A stretch of DNA of 64,000 bases from Blattamonas nauphoetae (Eukaryota; Preaxostyla; Oxymonadida), in assembly GCA_033064195.1 (NCBI GenBank), contig JARBJD010000053.1:248001-312000 (forward strand). Direction: 5' to 3'. The first letter of the stretch is position 1, and each line of letters begins with the position of its first letter. The notes under the pieces were generated by a model, which was not told where the DNA came from, did not search any database, and saw nothing but the letters and a program-made list of their open reading frames with translations. Below are positions 31,191 to 41,404 of this stretch, one piece after another. Position numbers and translations under genes: made by a program.

Positions 31191-33366
31191 ACATGAATGA
31201 CTATACCTGTATGACAGGTTTTTTTTCGATGTCAAACTGTCAATCTTTTTTATCTATGGGAACTGATCACAACAGGATCTTGTCAAGCTCTCGAATCGTG
31301 CCCTGGGTAGTTGAAAACATGTTGTAATCTCTTTTTACTTCGTTTTGGAAAGCCATTCAGGTAGAAACAGATGTAGTTGTGCGTGATGAGAATTTCAAAA
31401 CAACAATGTAATGATGATGAAATGTGATTTTAAAACTCCTGAGTTGGAACAAACAATGTCAAAAAAGACAGAATAAAACCGTTTGTTGAGATATATCTCA
31501 ATGAAGAAGCCCAAAAGCAGGCTGATGAAAGTATCGTGTGAGAGGCGAATCAAGACTATAGTGGCAAGAAAGATGGTTTGATTGGATCACAACTATCGTT
31601 TTGACATCATTGGAGGGTCTAATTCGGTTCACTGAACCATGTGAAGCAAAAATCAACGTAGACGTGATCAGAAGGTAAGATGTGGGTTCTAAATAAGATG
31701 AATAAATGAAAAATGTGATCGACCACTGAATAAGCAGGAATTTGGTTTGAATCTCTCATCTCTTGCGTATATCGCTTGTTTTAGGCAATGTTGTGAGTAT
31801 CGTTGTTCTGTGAAATAACAGGCTGATCAACTGGAAAATGATGAAGAAAAGTAGTCAATAGAGCATACAGATCATGAAAATGTCGCCTGAATGAACATTC
31901 AGATGAATTAACGATCAAATTTAAGAATCGAGGGTGAGGTTTTGTCAAAAGCTCGTGTGGAATGGTTATTGAACAGATCCAGGTCTGATTTGACAAAGAA
32001 ATGGTGTCGATTTTGTTTGCATTTGTGACGAAAATGAAATATGTTTCTTATGCTTCTGTTCTTTGCATGGAAATGATTGGATTCAGATGATTCTGTTTTA
32101 CATGCGATCGGTGTGAGAATGATCACCAAAACCTGGAAGAGAACCTTTATAATGATTTGAACAGGAAAATGGAAAACAGTATCACTCAAATATCGTCGAA
32201 TAGATACGGTGTATCATCATAAGATCGATCGGCGAAACCAAGATGAGATTGTGTGAAGCCCCAGTCCACAATGCACTGATGGACAACGGATGATCCAATA
32301 AATTCAATGGAAGAACATAAATTGCCTTTTCAGCAAGTGGATCAGGATCATCCCATGATTCCCACAAAATGTCAATGAAGTGTGTTAAAAAGCCACAAAT
32401 ATCAACAATTGCCACATTATACTGGATTACCGTCACAGAACTGTCGGTTGAACTTCGAATTTCCCTCATTATCGTCTTATTCAAGGAAATGAGAAAAGAT
32501 CTCTGACCCACAAACAAAAAGTCCAATGTCATGACAGTCAACGCATTTTCTAAAAAATAGGTCTGTCAAGTCAAGTCAGACAGGTATATGAATGACAAGG
32601 CAAAAAGGTGTGTCAGTTGTCAGTCCATTCTTCGACACTACACTTTTCTGTCAGAACAACAATTCTCTGTTTTGCCCAACTAATTGGATTGATAGCATGA
32701 AATACTCTTGTTTTCACTGTCTGTTTAATCCAAATATCCTCCTTTTACGATCATAGACGACTTGCTCCTGCAATATAATGACATGATGAAATTACGTCGC
32801 AACTTCAACTCTATAAATCACACGTCTGCTTTCTTCTTGTTTTTTCTATGGTTTTAGCCTAAACCTCCTCTTTTTCTCGTTGGAAGATATCGAGATCGCG
32901 GCACTATCGATCACCAGTTTGTTTTCCTCTGGTTTTCACTCTTTGTCTCATCCTGATAGTTTCCGATTCTCGCCTCTTTCTTCTGGAGGAACCGCAAGTG
33001 GACGAGAAACACTCCAAATCATATACAGCTGCATTCGAAGCATTCTTGTTGGTTCATTCGGTCGTTGACTTCGCTCTATTGAAGTCCATGGCAGTATATG
33101 CATGATTGGTGATCTTATAGTGTCTGGAGGATGCAGACACAGTATTGTCATCTCTCTCTTCGATCATTATGAAAGAAGAACGATGAAATGTGAGGAGGGT
33201 TGCGATTGGTGCCAAAGCCATCCATTCTGTGCGTGCTTTTACAACTTAGCCTTTTCCTCCATCCAACCTGAATGGAAAACAAACTATGATGAAGATCCTC
33301 TTTTTTGTTGTCTCTCTCTGGTATTTCTCAGACTCGGACATTATTTTCATCAGAGAATGGAGAATT

Positions 33367-33542
33367 AATCGAAGAGAGGAGGGAGCAGGCAATCGAAGAG
33401 AGGAGGGAGCAGGCAATCGAAGAGAGGAGGGAGCAGGCAATCGAAGAGAGGAGGGAGCAGGCAATCGAAGAGAGGAGGGAGCAGGCAATCGAAGAGAGGA
33501 GGGAGCAGGCAATCGAAGAGAGGAGGGAGCAGGCAATCGAAG
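33367..33542 (+). repeat. Seven perfect 24-bp units plus 8 nt
   Basis: Unit length 24 (33367-33390 and so on to 33534), with no differences between units. In one frame it encodes the octapeptide IEERREQA seven times within an open frame of about 94 codons (33305-33589) that continues as IEVPIWALFHYGTV. It is also open on the opposite strand. Whether it is translated is not known. Confidence 0.85.
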
Positions 33543-33851
33543 TTCCTATTTGGGCTCTCTTTCACTATGGTACTGTTGCAAAAAAATGAATGTACTAATT
33601 CTGATTGACACCATCAGTAGTGAAAGAAGTACCTAGGGGAAACGTATGTGGGTCGGATCCTCATTTTTGAATCTGTTCGATTGGATAGTACCTAATGATT
33701 ACTGCAGAAAGGGGCATTAAATGGAACATAAAACACAAAGAATTCTCAAAATGGTATCCTTCTCTCTCCATGACATTTGAACGAACATGTTTATGGGGGA
33801 ATCGGCCGATTTTTTCTGACATAATTATATCTATTCCTTGATTTGTATATC

Positions 33852-34728
33852 ATGGGTGCCAGTGATTCAAAAGCAGGAAACTATTTCAAATCATCTCAAT
33901 TCAAGGATTTGGTCAAACGAACACATTGTATTTATTCATAGTCTTTTATACATGTTTAGTCAACCAAAATGAGGCAAAAGCCATTTACGACATCTTCCAA
34001 TCTGTTTCACCAGATGGCATCACCATAGATAAGATTATTTTCCAATATATCCTTCGACTACAGGTTTGACATCATTCACAATGATTCATTCACTCACTTC
34101 CTTGATAATCAATTTTTAAACTTCTTCAGCCTGGTCTATTTGCAGATAGGATTTATTTGGTTTTCGATCAGGACCGTGATGACGTACTCACCTTCAGTAT
34201 CTCACCTATTCATTTTCACCTCTCTCACTCTCCCAGGCGAACTCTTAATTGGACTTAGCGTTTTTAGTAATCGGGGTACTATTGATGAAAAGCTTCGTTG
34301 TATGCTTTCCACTTGTTTTGATCTGAATAATCCACTGGAATAGTCTCTTTTCGGATTTACGATTTTGATGGGGATGGAACGATTGATGAGGATGAGTTAT
34401 GCCGAATTCTCATCGCCTCTTCTGTCGATGACAGCATGACAGAGGTTTGTCTATCTTCATTCAATCTCTTTGGACTCTTACCCCACAACTTCCATATCTA
34501 TTCATCTCTCCTCACTCTGATCTGTCTCTTTGTTTATTTCTTCCATAGGAGGAGGTTAAGAAAAGTGTTGGGGCAATGTTCCATGAAGCCGATGAGAATG
34601 GTGACGGTAGAATCAACTTTGACGAATATCGAACGCTCATGCTAAAACATCCTTCGGTTCTTCGCCAGATGAAAGAAAGTGAAGATGACCTCTACGATCA
34701 GCAACAAATGATGGAAGGTGAGGGCTAA
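33852..34728 (+). CDS. EF-hand protein of the calcineurin B / CIB type, 196 aa, five introns
   Basis: Exons 33852-33927, 33960-34063, 34130-34196, 34237-34299, 34344-34444 and 34549-34728 join in frame from ATG to TAA; introns are 32, 66, 40, 44 and 104 nt. The N-terminus MGASDS fits the N-myristoylation pattern, as in calcineurin B and recoverin relatives. Three canonical calcium loops are visible: DQDRDDVLTFSE (about residues 72-83), DFDGDGTIDEDE (about 110-121) and DENGDGRINFDE (about 152-163). The first EF-hand near residue 40 is degenerate (SPDGITIDKI). It would bind Ca2+ and probably a partner enzyme at a membrane. Whether it is calcineurin B itself or a CIB/CBL relative cannot be told. 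It lies convergent with the PP2C gene; the 215-bp gap holds nothing recognised. Confidence 0.88.
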
Positions 34729-34943
34729 ACAGCACTGTTCTCACACGTTGTCTTCGTTTTTCTCGTTTTATACGTTTCATTTTTCTTTCTTTGAATCTTC
34801 TTCTGTCTGCCACCATTTCATAGTAGTTTTTGTCAGAAAACCGATAAAACATAGAAATAAGAGCAAATCCTGCAATAAATGATTCATTGTTGGCTAGAAA
34901 AGAAGAAACTCCAACAGAAAAAATGGTTTCCTTCACCATGTAA

Positions 34944-36764
34944 CTACGGTGATGGTATCCCCTCAGCCCCTGTCAGCTCCTTACTTCCCGTCGTCTCATG
35001 TTCCTCCTTTTCGGGCTGTTTCTGTCGAATCATGGGTCGAACGCCGGTCGAATGCCTTCTCTCGTATTTACTGATGATGAAATGAACCCGCTGATTCTGT
35101 GCTTGTTTCTCAGATACACTCGACTCGTTGTCACTGACTTTCTCACTCAAGACCTCTCTTTGAGCCGGAAATGGCTCAGATGGGTCCGTCGCGTCTTTTG
35201 TCTCCGAAATAGACGCTTTCTTCGAATCCTCTCTCAACTCCGTTTTTTGTCTCCGCCGACGAGACTTACACTCATCACTGGACTTCTCGTCTGTCAGCTC
35301 TATCCCTGATTTGTCCATATCTTCCAAACACTTTGGTAACACAGCTTTTTGTGCAAATGCTGGTTTGATCTGTTCAGTCACGGTTGGATGTTTCATGATA
35401 TTCCTTGAAGAGCGGGCCACAGAGAGAGGGTCCTGGGGCGTTGGGGGCGCGATGTAGCGGATGTGTGGAAGATACATCATCACAAAAGTGATGTTGTTTG
35501 TTTCATGATAATGAGCTCGCTTCTCCCACCTGTTCTCCGCTTGTTGAACGATCGCTTTCACAGCGTGGTTGGTGATCTGTTCCGTTGTGTGGGACACAGC
35601 ATGCTTCTTTCCTTCGTCTGCTCCGTCCACAATCAATTTACTGAACCAGCAGCCAGCCGTTTCAACACAATCCAACTTCGACATCACATCCAGAATCCCG
35701 TCTGTGGCCGCTATCAGCACGAAATCACGCCATGTTTCGATATCTTGTCTGGACACGTCAGGAACGTGAAGAAGACCAACTGGCTCGAATTCGATATCGC
35801 CAATCGACCGGCTGATGGACACACAATTCTGCTCGTTCGAGTCAACCAAAAAGGTTTCTTGGGGGCCTCGCACGAAATGTCCGCTGTGGCGTTTAATTCG
35901 GATCATCTCGTCTTCCCACGCCCAGTCGTGTTTTCTGGTGAGGCGAACGTACGAAATGTGTTGAATGTCATATCCGCCGAGAAACGCTGCTGAGTCTCCC
36001 ACAGACGCAGTATAGAGAGTATTGCCAAGGAGAACCATACTGATGGCCGTGCAGCCTCCGGGATTTTTATGGAGGATTTTATGCTATGGGGGATGAAAAA
36101 ATGGATAAGATCTGACTTTTCGGAGATGTTCCATGAGTTCGTCGTTTGCTTGTTTAAAAGCATCAATAAGGATCTGTTTGACCATTCGGTCATCGATTCT
36201 GAGAGAGTGTGGTTGTTTTGGGGAGCCATCAGGATTGCTGGAGAATGGGACGAATCGTGTTGGAGTTTGGGGGTTAGTAAGGGCTGGAGATGTTGGTTTA
36301 TGTTTTAGTGATATTTTGTTCTCAGGTTGCATCACGACAGAAGTTCGTTGAGACGCTGAGGAAGGCGGGAGTGTGGAATAGTGAGAGGGTGGTCGGGCGA
36401 TATGAAAGAGTCGGGATTTGATGGCTTCGTAAAGGCGCAGGATAACAAATTCGGAGATCATTCCCCCCGAATAGTCAGCTGTTATCGGCAGAAATCCATG
36501 TCCGTCGCAGATTCCTGACAAATTAATGGGAGAACTGGGTTTTCATGCCTATGTACAATGATCCTGGAATTTCTGGGAGAAAATTTGGTCTTATTAGAAA
36601 ACGGTCTTGATTGTAAAGATATTTATCTCCATTCATTGCAGAATAACCAGTGCAGACGAGATTTCCAAATTGTGGATGTTCGAATGAGACAGTCCGAACA
36701 ACAGGATCTTCTCGTTCCTAGAAAGAGTAGAGGGAATGCTATATAAATTGAGTACCTTGGCCAT
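34944..36764 (-). CDS. PP2C-family Ser/Thr phosphatase, about 575 aa, three introns
   Basis: Exons 36764-36756, 36717-36557, 36534-36117 and 36083-34944; introns 38, 22 and 33 nt. PP2C motifs in order: NQDRF, ICDGHGF, GGCTAISM (residues about 206-213, made by the third splice), ASVGDSAAF, SISRSIGD and AATDGILDV. These supply the usual metal-binding aspartates. Between CDGHG and GGCTA is a long insert (about 90 residues, Ser/Pro-rich). The C-terminal 150 residues are charged and low-complexity, ending near TGSKELTGAEG. The second intron is the least certain: a 22-nt intron (36535-36556) keeps frame and leads into LSGICDGHG. PP2C enzymes remove phosphate from Ser/Thr in a Mg/Mn-dependent way; the target is unknown. 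Divergent from the 36949 gene with 184 bp between start codons. Confidence 0.88.
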
Positions 36765-36948
36765 TTTCGTTCTTGACGTCTGGCACGTGATAAAAAATGC
36801 TACAAACAAGGTTCGTACGCAGGAAAAATGGAATGAGTTAATTCATGTGACACTCCAATAAATGCTGTGTAAAGGGATGTTTTTTCTGGTATCATGACCG
36901 GAGAGTAGAACGTGATCCCTTTCTGTTGAATAGTAAAATCGTGGGTCG

Positions 36949-37446
36949 ATGATCGGTTCATTCTTCCTTGTTGTTGCGTTGAGTATGTTCATCTCTATTC
37001 TAGCATTTCATCTTCACCATATTCTTTTCATATTATAGGTTCTTTGGGGAGTACCGAAGCTGTCTGCTGGAACCGGACAAAACCAGAGTGTATTCAGTCG
37101 CGGTTTTGTATATGGTGTCAAGAACCGTTTGACAAAACCACAAAAGTCACTCAAGGGGCGATGTGCATGCCAGGTTTGACTATTTATTCATCTTTATTCG
37201 TTTTTCCATCTCGACAACCATGAACATCATCCAGGCGGTCAATATGGGGCAAATGACAATTCAAAAGACCCTGTCGAAGACAAACGGAACCTTACATGCA
37301 AATATTCCAAATCTCAATGGATTGTGGGGGGCCTTACTCTTCCGTTCTTCCTCCTGATTTCACTCCTCGCATTTCTCGGCTCCTTCGCGATCCTTGAGGT
37401 TTTAGTTCTGTGCATTTGCTCCAGATTGAAGAAAAGATCGAAGTAA
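36949..37446 (+). CDS. PTTG1IP-like small membrane protein with PSI domain, 126 aa, two introns
   Basis: Exons 36949-36982, 37039-37173 and 37235-37446; introns 56 and 61 nt; frame intact from ATG to TAA. Signal peptide MIGSFFLVVALSSLGS. A cysteine-rich PSI-like module follows: VCWNRTKPECIQ, FCIWCQEPF, MCMPGGQYG and LTCKYSKSQW. A single membrane span lies near residues 90-115 (LTLPFFLLISLLAFLGSFAI), then a short basic tail ICSRLKKRSK. This layout (signal, PSI, TM, short tail) is that of PTTG1IP-type proteins, which traffic through the secretory path. The family is found in several protist groups. Function here unknown. Confidence 0.75.
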
Positions 37447-37651
37447 AGTGCACTTCACTATTGTTTGTCTGTTAATTCTACTCCCGATCTCTTGGACATC
37501 CTCCCTCACAATGCAAAAGCGCACTGAGGAACGGTCGAGATATTTTGGCATCCACACAGGGAATGACACTGATTGTCCGTCAAGTCGCCAGTTTTGCTTC
37601 AGATTTATTTCGATGAGAGAAAAAAACACCAACTAAGGTTTGATCAGAAAA

Positions 37652-38677
37652 ATGAAGAAGGCTGCAACATCCTCTCAAATTATGCCAATCGTGCTCCTGA
37701 ACGCTCTCCCAGCCTCTGGCAAGAGCGAGACTCGTGCATTCCTCCGCTCTCTTCCAGCAGAGAAGTCTCGTGCCGAGTTCAAGATCGGATTCCCAACCAT
37801 CCAAGTTGATGACTACCCCTATGTCGAGTCAATGCGTTTCTTCGACACAGCTCTCCAGAAAATGGGCCAGGAGAGAACCTTTTATTATGGCGAATACTAT
37901 TCCCTCATTAACCAGTGGGGATGGGGTGTTCTGATCGAAATGTTGAATGAGGACTATTTTGACATTATCAACAAAAAACTCTCTCCCACCAACGAGCCAG
38001 CCAAACACATGATGAAGCGAATCAGTGACGCCTATGTCAGGAAGGGATTCGCTGACCCATTCGCCAAATACACCGAGGATGTCAAAGCAAAGCTTGCCAA
38101 GGAAATGGACGACTATTGCCTCAAGCACATCGAACTTAAGAACCACTACATCAACGAATACACCCCGGAGAAGACCATCGTTTTCGAATTCGCCCGTGGT
38201 GGTGGATGCGGATCGGAACGCTATCCAGATTTCTTCCCGCTTCCAGAGCCTATGGGTTACAACTACTCACTCAAGCAACTCCACCCCGAGATTCTTAGCA
38301 AATGTGCCATGCTGTACATCAAGGTAACGCCAGAACAAAGCTTCGCCAAGAACCTTTCTCGTGCTCCCCCAATTGGCTGGACTGGCTCGACTGATATCTT
38401 CCATTGTGTTCCTGAGTTGGTCATGCGTTGCGACTATGGCTGTGATGATTTCGAGTGGATGCTCAAACAGTCAGACAAGCCAAACACACTCAAGATCCAG
38501 AAGGAGAAAGATACGTACTATATCCCAGTTGGTGTCCTTGACAACACATCTGATCTCACCACTGCCTTCCGTGAGGATGAGAAGACATGGAAACAGGAGG
38601 ATAAGGACAAAATGTACGAAGCTCTGAAAGGCACTTTCGAGGGTCTTCTTTCTTCCTACAACGCCCAACATAAGTAA
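37652..38677 (+). CDS. P-loop protein of unknown function, 341 aa
   Basis: Single exon from the first ATG (37652) to TAA. Walker A-like LNALPASGKSETR lies at residues 16-28; the first glycine of GxxxxGKS is replaced by Ala. Then come VDDYPYVESMRFF (a possible lid or base-binding segment), FYYGEYYSLINQWGWGVLIE, VFEFARGGGCGSERYPD and LYIKVTPEQSFAKNLSRAPP, the last two resembling Walker B-type strands of kinase-like NTPases. Codon use is strongly biased to C-ending codons compared with neighbours, suggesting high expression. It resembles a nucleotide- or sugar-kinase fold but I cannot name a family. Convergent with RCE1. Confidence 0.75.
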   Translation: MKKAATSSQIMPIVLLNALPASGKSETRAFLRSLPAEKSRAEFKIGFPTIQVDDYPYVESMRFFDTALQKMGQERTFYYGEYYSLINQWGWGVLIEMLNEDYFDIINKKLSPTNEPAKHMMKRISDAYVRKGFADPFAKYTEDVKAKLAKEMDDYCLKHIELKNHYINEYTPEKTIVFEFARGGGCGSERYPDFFPLPEPMGYNYSLKQLHPEILSKCAMLYIKVTPEQSFAKNLSRAPPIGWTGSTDIFHCVPELVMRCDYGCDDFEWMLKQSDKPNTLKIQKEKDTYYIPVGVLDNTSDLTTAFREDEKTWKQEDKDKMYEALKGTFEGLLSSYNAQHK

Positions 38678-38903
38678 TATTTTCTAGTCCAATCAACATT
38701 TAGAACGGTAAACAATTCACTAATTCGCTATTAATGCTGTGCTTGAATCTTTCAAAATAGAGCATCATCCATCAAAAGAAAAACTGTCTGAAAGAACGAG
38801 AACAAGAAGTGAGTTCTTTCTGTTGGGAACGAAAACATGTGTAAGATGATGATACGAGACGTTTTATGAGATTTTGTTGGACATGGAATTGTAGAAGTGT
38901 GAA

Positions 38904-39955
38904 TCAAACCGACCGAAACCATCCGAGCAATACCATCTCGAAAACTGCGCTGACAAGTCCGAAAACATACACAGCCCATAAACGTTTCTCTGATCAGTTG
39001 ATTCAAAAGATGAGAACAGCATACGGACGAGTGGTGGTTCTTCAGAGATCAGATGGAGTGGTGGTGCTCCAACAAGATTGCAGAATGCATGGGCAACAAA
39101 TGGACCCGCAATAGAGTCTAAATTTGATGATGAATCAGATAGTGCAGACGTGTGAAGTCAAAGAGGAGTGTAGAAACGAAACCAAAGATGGCCGTTACAA
39201 ACAGCTGAGGAACTGAAAGACGAAGAGATGAATTTGTGAGATGATGAGAAGAATGAGCATACGAATTCGTTTCATATTTCCGTCTTTTTCAAAAATATGA
39301 TGAATATGAGCTGAAGAGACGATCAATTTGAGAAAAGCGTACATGTTGAAAATGCGAGTGTAGAGAAGAGAATATCGCTGAAGACGGTTCCAACTGTGAG
39401 AGATGAGAAAGTTTTTCCTGTGAGAGTGTGTAGGATCCCAAGAAAGATGCCTCGATACACGATTTCTTCGAGGAGTGGACTCTGTTCGGGCAGAAAGCAT
39501 AATTCAAGAGAAAAGAGTCATACAAGTATAATTGTTGAGAGAAAGATGGGAGAAGAGCGAGTTGTAGAGGAGTAGGCGGCCTCATCAAAGAGGTGACGTT
39601 TTGAGATGTGTGAGTGGTAAATTGGTCCTAAATATAGTGTCAATATGAAGACCAGTGATTTTGCTATGCTTAAAATGGGTACGTATAGAGGCGAGAGTGA
39701 GATTCCCATCTCTGTGAAGGGGATTTTCTGAGAACAGATCAGAATGAACAATAGAAAACGAATCCATACGAGAAAACGTGTGTAAATCAGAGAAATGAAG
39801 ACAGATATCCATCCGCCCACGATACGCCGGATTTTCTGTGTCGGATGAGTGTTATCAAATGCGACTTCTCCAACGAAGAAATACCAGATATAGATTGAAC
39901 CCACAAGAAGAATTGGTGGTACTAATGCAACAAGAACAGCAAGAAGCAAATTCAT
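38904..39955 (-). CDS. RCE1: CAAX prenyl protease 2 (RCE1), 286 aa, five introns
   Basis: Exons 39955-39524, 39481-39343, 39310-39263, 39212-39150, 39117-39025 and 38989-38904; introns 42, 32, 50, 32 and 35 nt. All joins keep frame from ATG to TGA. The catalytic motif EEIVYR (EExxxR) is present in SPLLEEIVYRGIFLGIL, followed by the histidine motifs SHIHHIFE and AHAFCNLVGAPP. Four or more membrane spans precede and surround them, including the N-terminal NLLLAVLVALVPPILLVGSI and the last VYVFGLVSAVFEMVLLGWF. RCE1 cleaves the last three residues of prenylated CAAX proteins at the endoplasmic reticulum. At 286 aa it is near the usual length. Same strand as NTH1, whose stop lies 175 bp upstream. 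Confidence 0.9.
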
Positions 39956-40130
39956 TGGATAAATTGTTTTGAGAGATCAAGAATTCATGAACTGAATCTG
40001 ATTGATTGGAATGGGTCAGAACGACAGAAACTCAGCGAAGAACACGCTCAATATCATAAATGTGTTTATACAGCTCCGTGATCTCTCAGATGATCACGCA
40101 TATCCGATGAAACAATCTATTTCAATGGGT

Positions 40131-41335
40131 TCAATCATTCTCATCGTCCGGTTCACTGTCTTCTGCAACAACACGGTCGTCATCTGAATCAAGAAAATTG
40201 CTCTCATAATCGTCAGAAGGGTCGTCGGATGATGAGTCTTTTGCTCGTTTCCTTGATTTCACTGCTCGCTTTGGCTTTTTCTTTTCAGTCTTCGAAGATC
40301 TCGTCCTTTTTTGTTCTTTATGAAGAATATTTTGATAAACGAAAATCATACTGCCAAGAGCTGACGATGGGCAAATTTTTGAGATGAGACAAGTGTCACA
40401 TTTCGGGTTCTGAGCCGGACATTGAGTTTGGCCAAACCCGACGACTAACTCGTTTATCTCCATCCATTTATCATGAGGGAGCCATGACTCAAGTTGCTGT
40501 TTAGTGGCAATGATAAAAAGAAGAGATAATGGGAAGATACGACTCGTGTTCCTTCTGGTGTGGTTGAATTGGCCCATTTGAGGCGATTCGCAATTCGATG
40601 GACATGAACATCAACACCAATACCCTGTGCTCTATGGGGGGAGAAATATAGATGAGATTTAATGAGAGTTTTGAAAGCATACTGTCCAGTGGATAGTTGA
40701 ATGAAAAGATGCCCCATCTTTGGTCCAACACCAGGCAGGAGGATAACCTCCTCGTAGGTCGGAGGTGTATCATCGTCATACTTTTCGTGAAGGATATCGG
40801 CGACCTTTTTAATGTTTCTGGAGAAGAGATAGAAAAAGTGAAGGTGTGAGATAACAGACTTCGCTTTTGTTTTATGAAACCCAACTCCCTTGATATGAGT
40901 ATCAATCTCATCTTCTGTCAGTTCTCGCATTTTGTCAACTGTTAGTCCAACAGAACGCAGGTTTTGGATGGCTTGATTTGTGTTTGCGTCTTTTGTGAGA
41001 CTTGAGAGCATTAATCCAACCAAATACTGAAATCTCTGCACCTAAAAAGCGAGAAATGATTGTAAAGCGGAATGATGTTCTCATTCAAACTTTTGGTGGG
41101 GCATTTCTGTCCGCTGAGCTGCTTGCGCCAATGAGATCAACTGGTGCATTTTTACTTTTCCTCATCTCAACAATTCCATCCCAAACATCCCTTTATTAGA
41201 AATAAATGATAGTAAAACAGGTTAAAGCCTTGAGAACGGCAAACTGCCAATCATTTGGTGGAACATGTTTAACAGCTTGAAAAGTGAAAACAATTATAAT
41301 TGATACATTTTTTTGGAGATTTCCTTTGACTCATG
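40131..41335 (-). CDS. NTH1: Endonuclease III homologue (NTH1), about 309 aa, six or seven introns
   Basis: Exons 41335-41308, 41275-41245, 41190-41091, 41041-40860, 40817-40683, 40631-40544 and 40496-40131; introns 32, 54, 49, 42, 51 and 47 nt; every join keeps frame. Motifs: APVDLIG and APPKVQRFQYLVGLMLSS at the N-terminus; helix-hairpin-helix LPGVGPKMGHL with the catalytic Lys; GVDVHVHRIANRLKW with the catalytic Asp; and the iron-sulphur ligands C-x6-C-x2-C-x5-C in CPAQNPKCDTCLISKIC. It is a DNA glycosylase/lyase that removes oxidised pyrimidines in base excision repair. The C-terminal tail is basic then acidic (KKPKRAVKSRKRAKD, then DDPSDD), perhaps a nuclear signal. A further in-frame 36-nt intron at the ALGS-M junction (GTATGATTTTCG...AAAG) is possible and would shorten the protein by 12 residues. 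Confidence 0.93.
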
Positions 41336-41404
41336 ACGGTAAAGATGATGTAGAATGGTTTTTGTATTAGTGATTTGATCGGCCCGTTAGTTCGAACATG
41401 CACA
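41336..41404. promoter_or_regulatory. 69-bp shared divergent promoter space
   Basis: Start codons of NTH1 (-) and the membrane pseudokinase (+) are only 69 bp apart, so both promoters and 5' leaders must lie here or inside the neighbours. No TATA-like or other element could be assigned. Confidence 0.5.

Larger units (their letters stand above)
29474..33851. other. Gene-poor region
   Basis: No gene I can support on either strand over about 4.4 kb. It is T-rich on the + strand in 29.7-30.3 kb and shows several GT...CAG pairs, so a gene with short exons may be hidden (for example around 30312-30500, or the minus-strand frame 32182-32541). It carries minisatellites at 30729-30831 and 33367-33542 and the dispersed repeat at 31139-31190. 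Confidence 0.45.

Noticed and set aside
33367-33542. CRISPR-like array
   Set aside because: The units are directly abutting 24-bp repeats with no spacers, and the genome is eukaryotic.
40454-41041. NTH1 as a gene starting at 41041
   Set aside because: That codon is GTG directly after a splice acceptor; upstream exons supply the conserved APVDLIG and APPK blocks.
41375-41404. Earlier non-ATG start (TTG) for the membrane pseudokinase
   Set aside because: A nuclear gene should start at ATG; 41405 is the first ATG and keeps the extracellular tail and TM segment.
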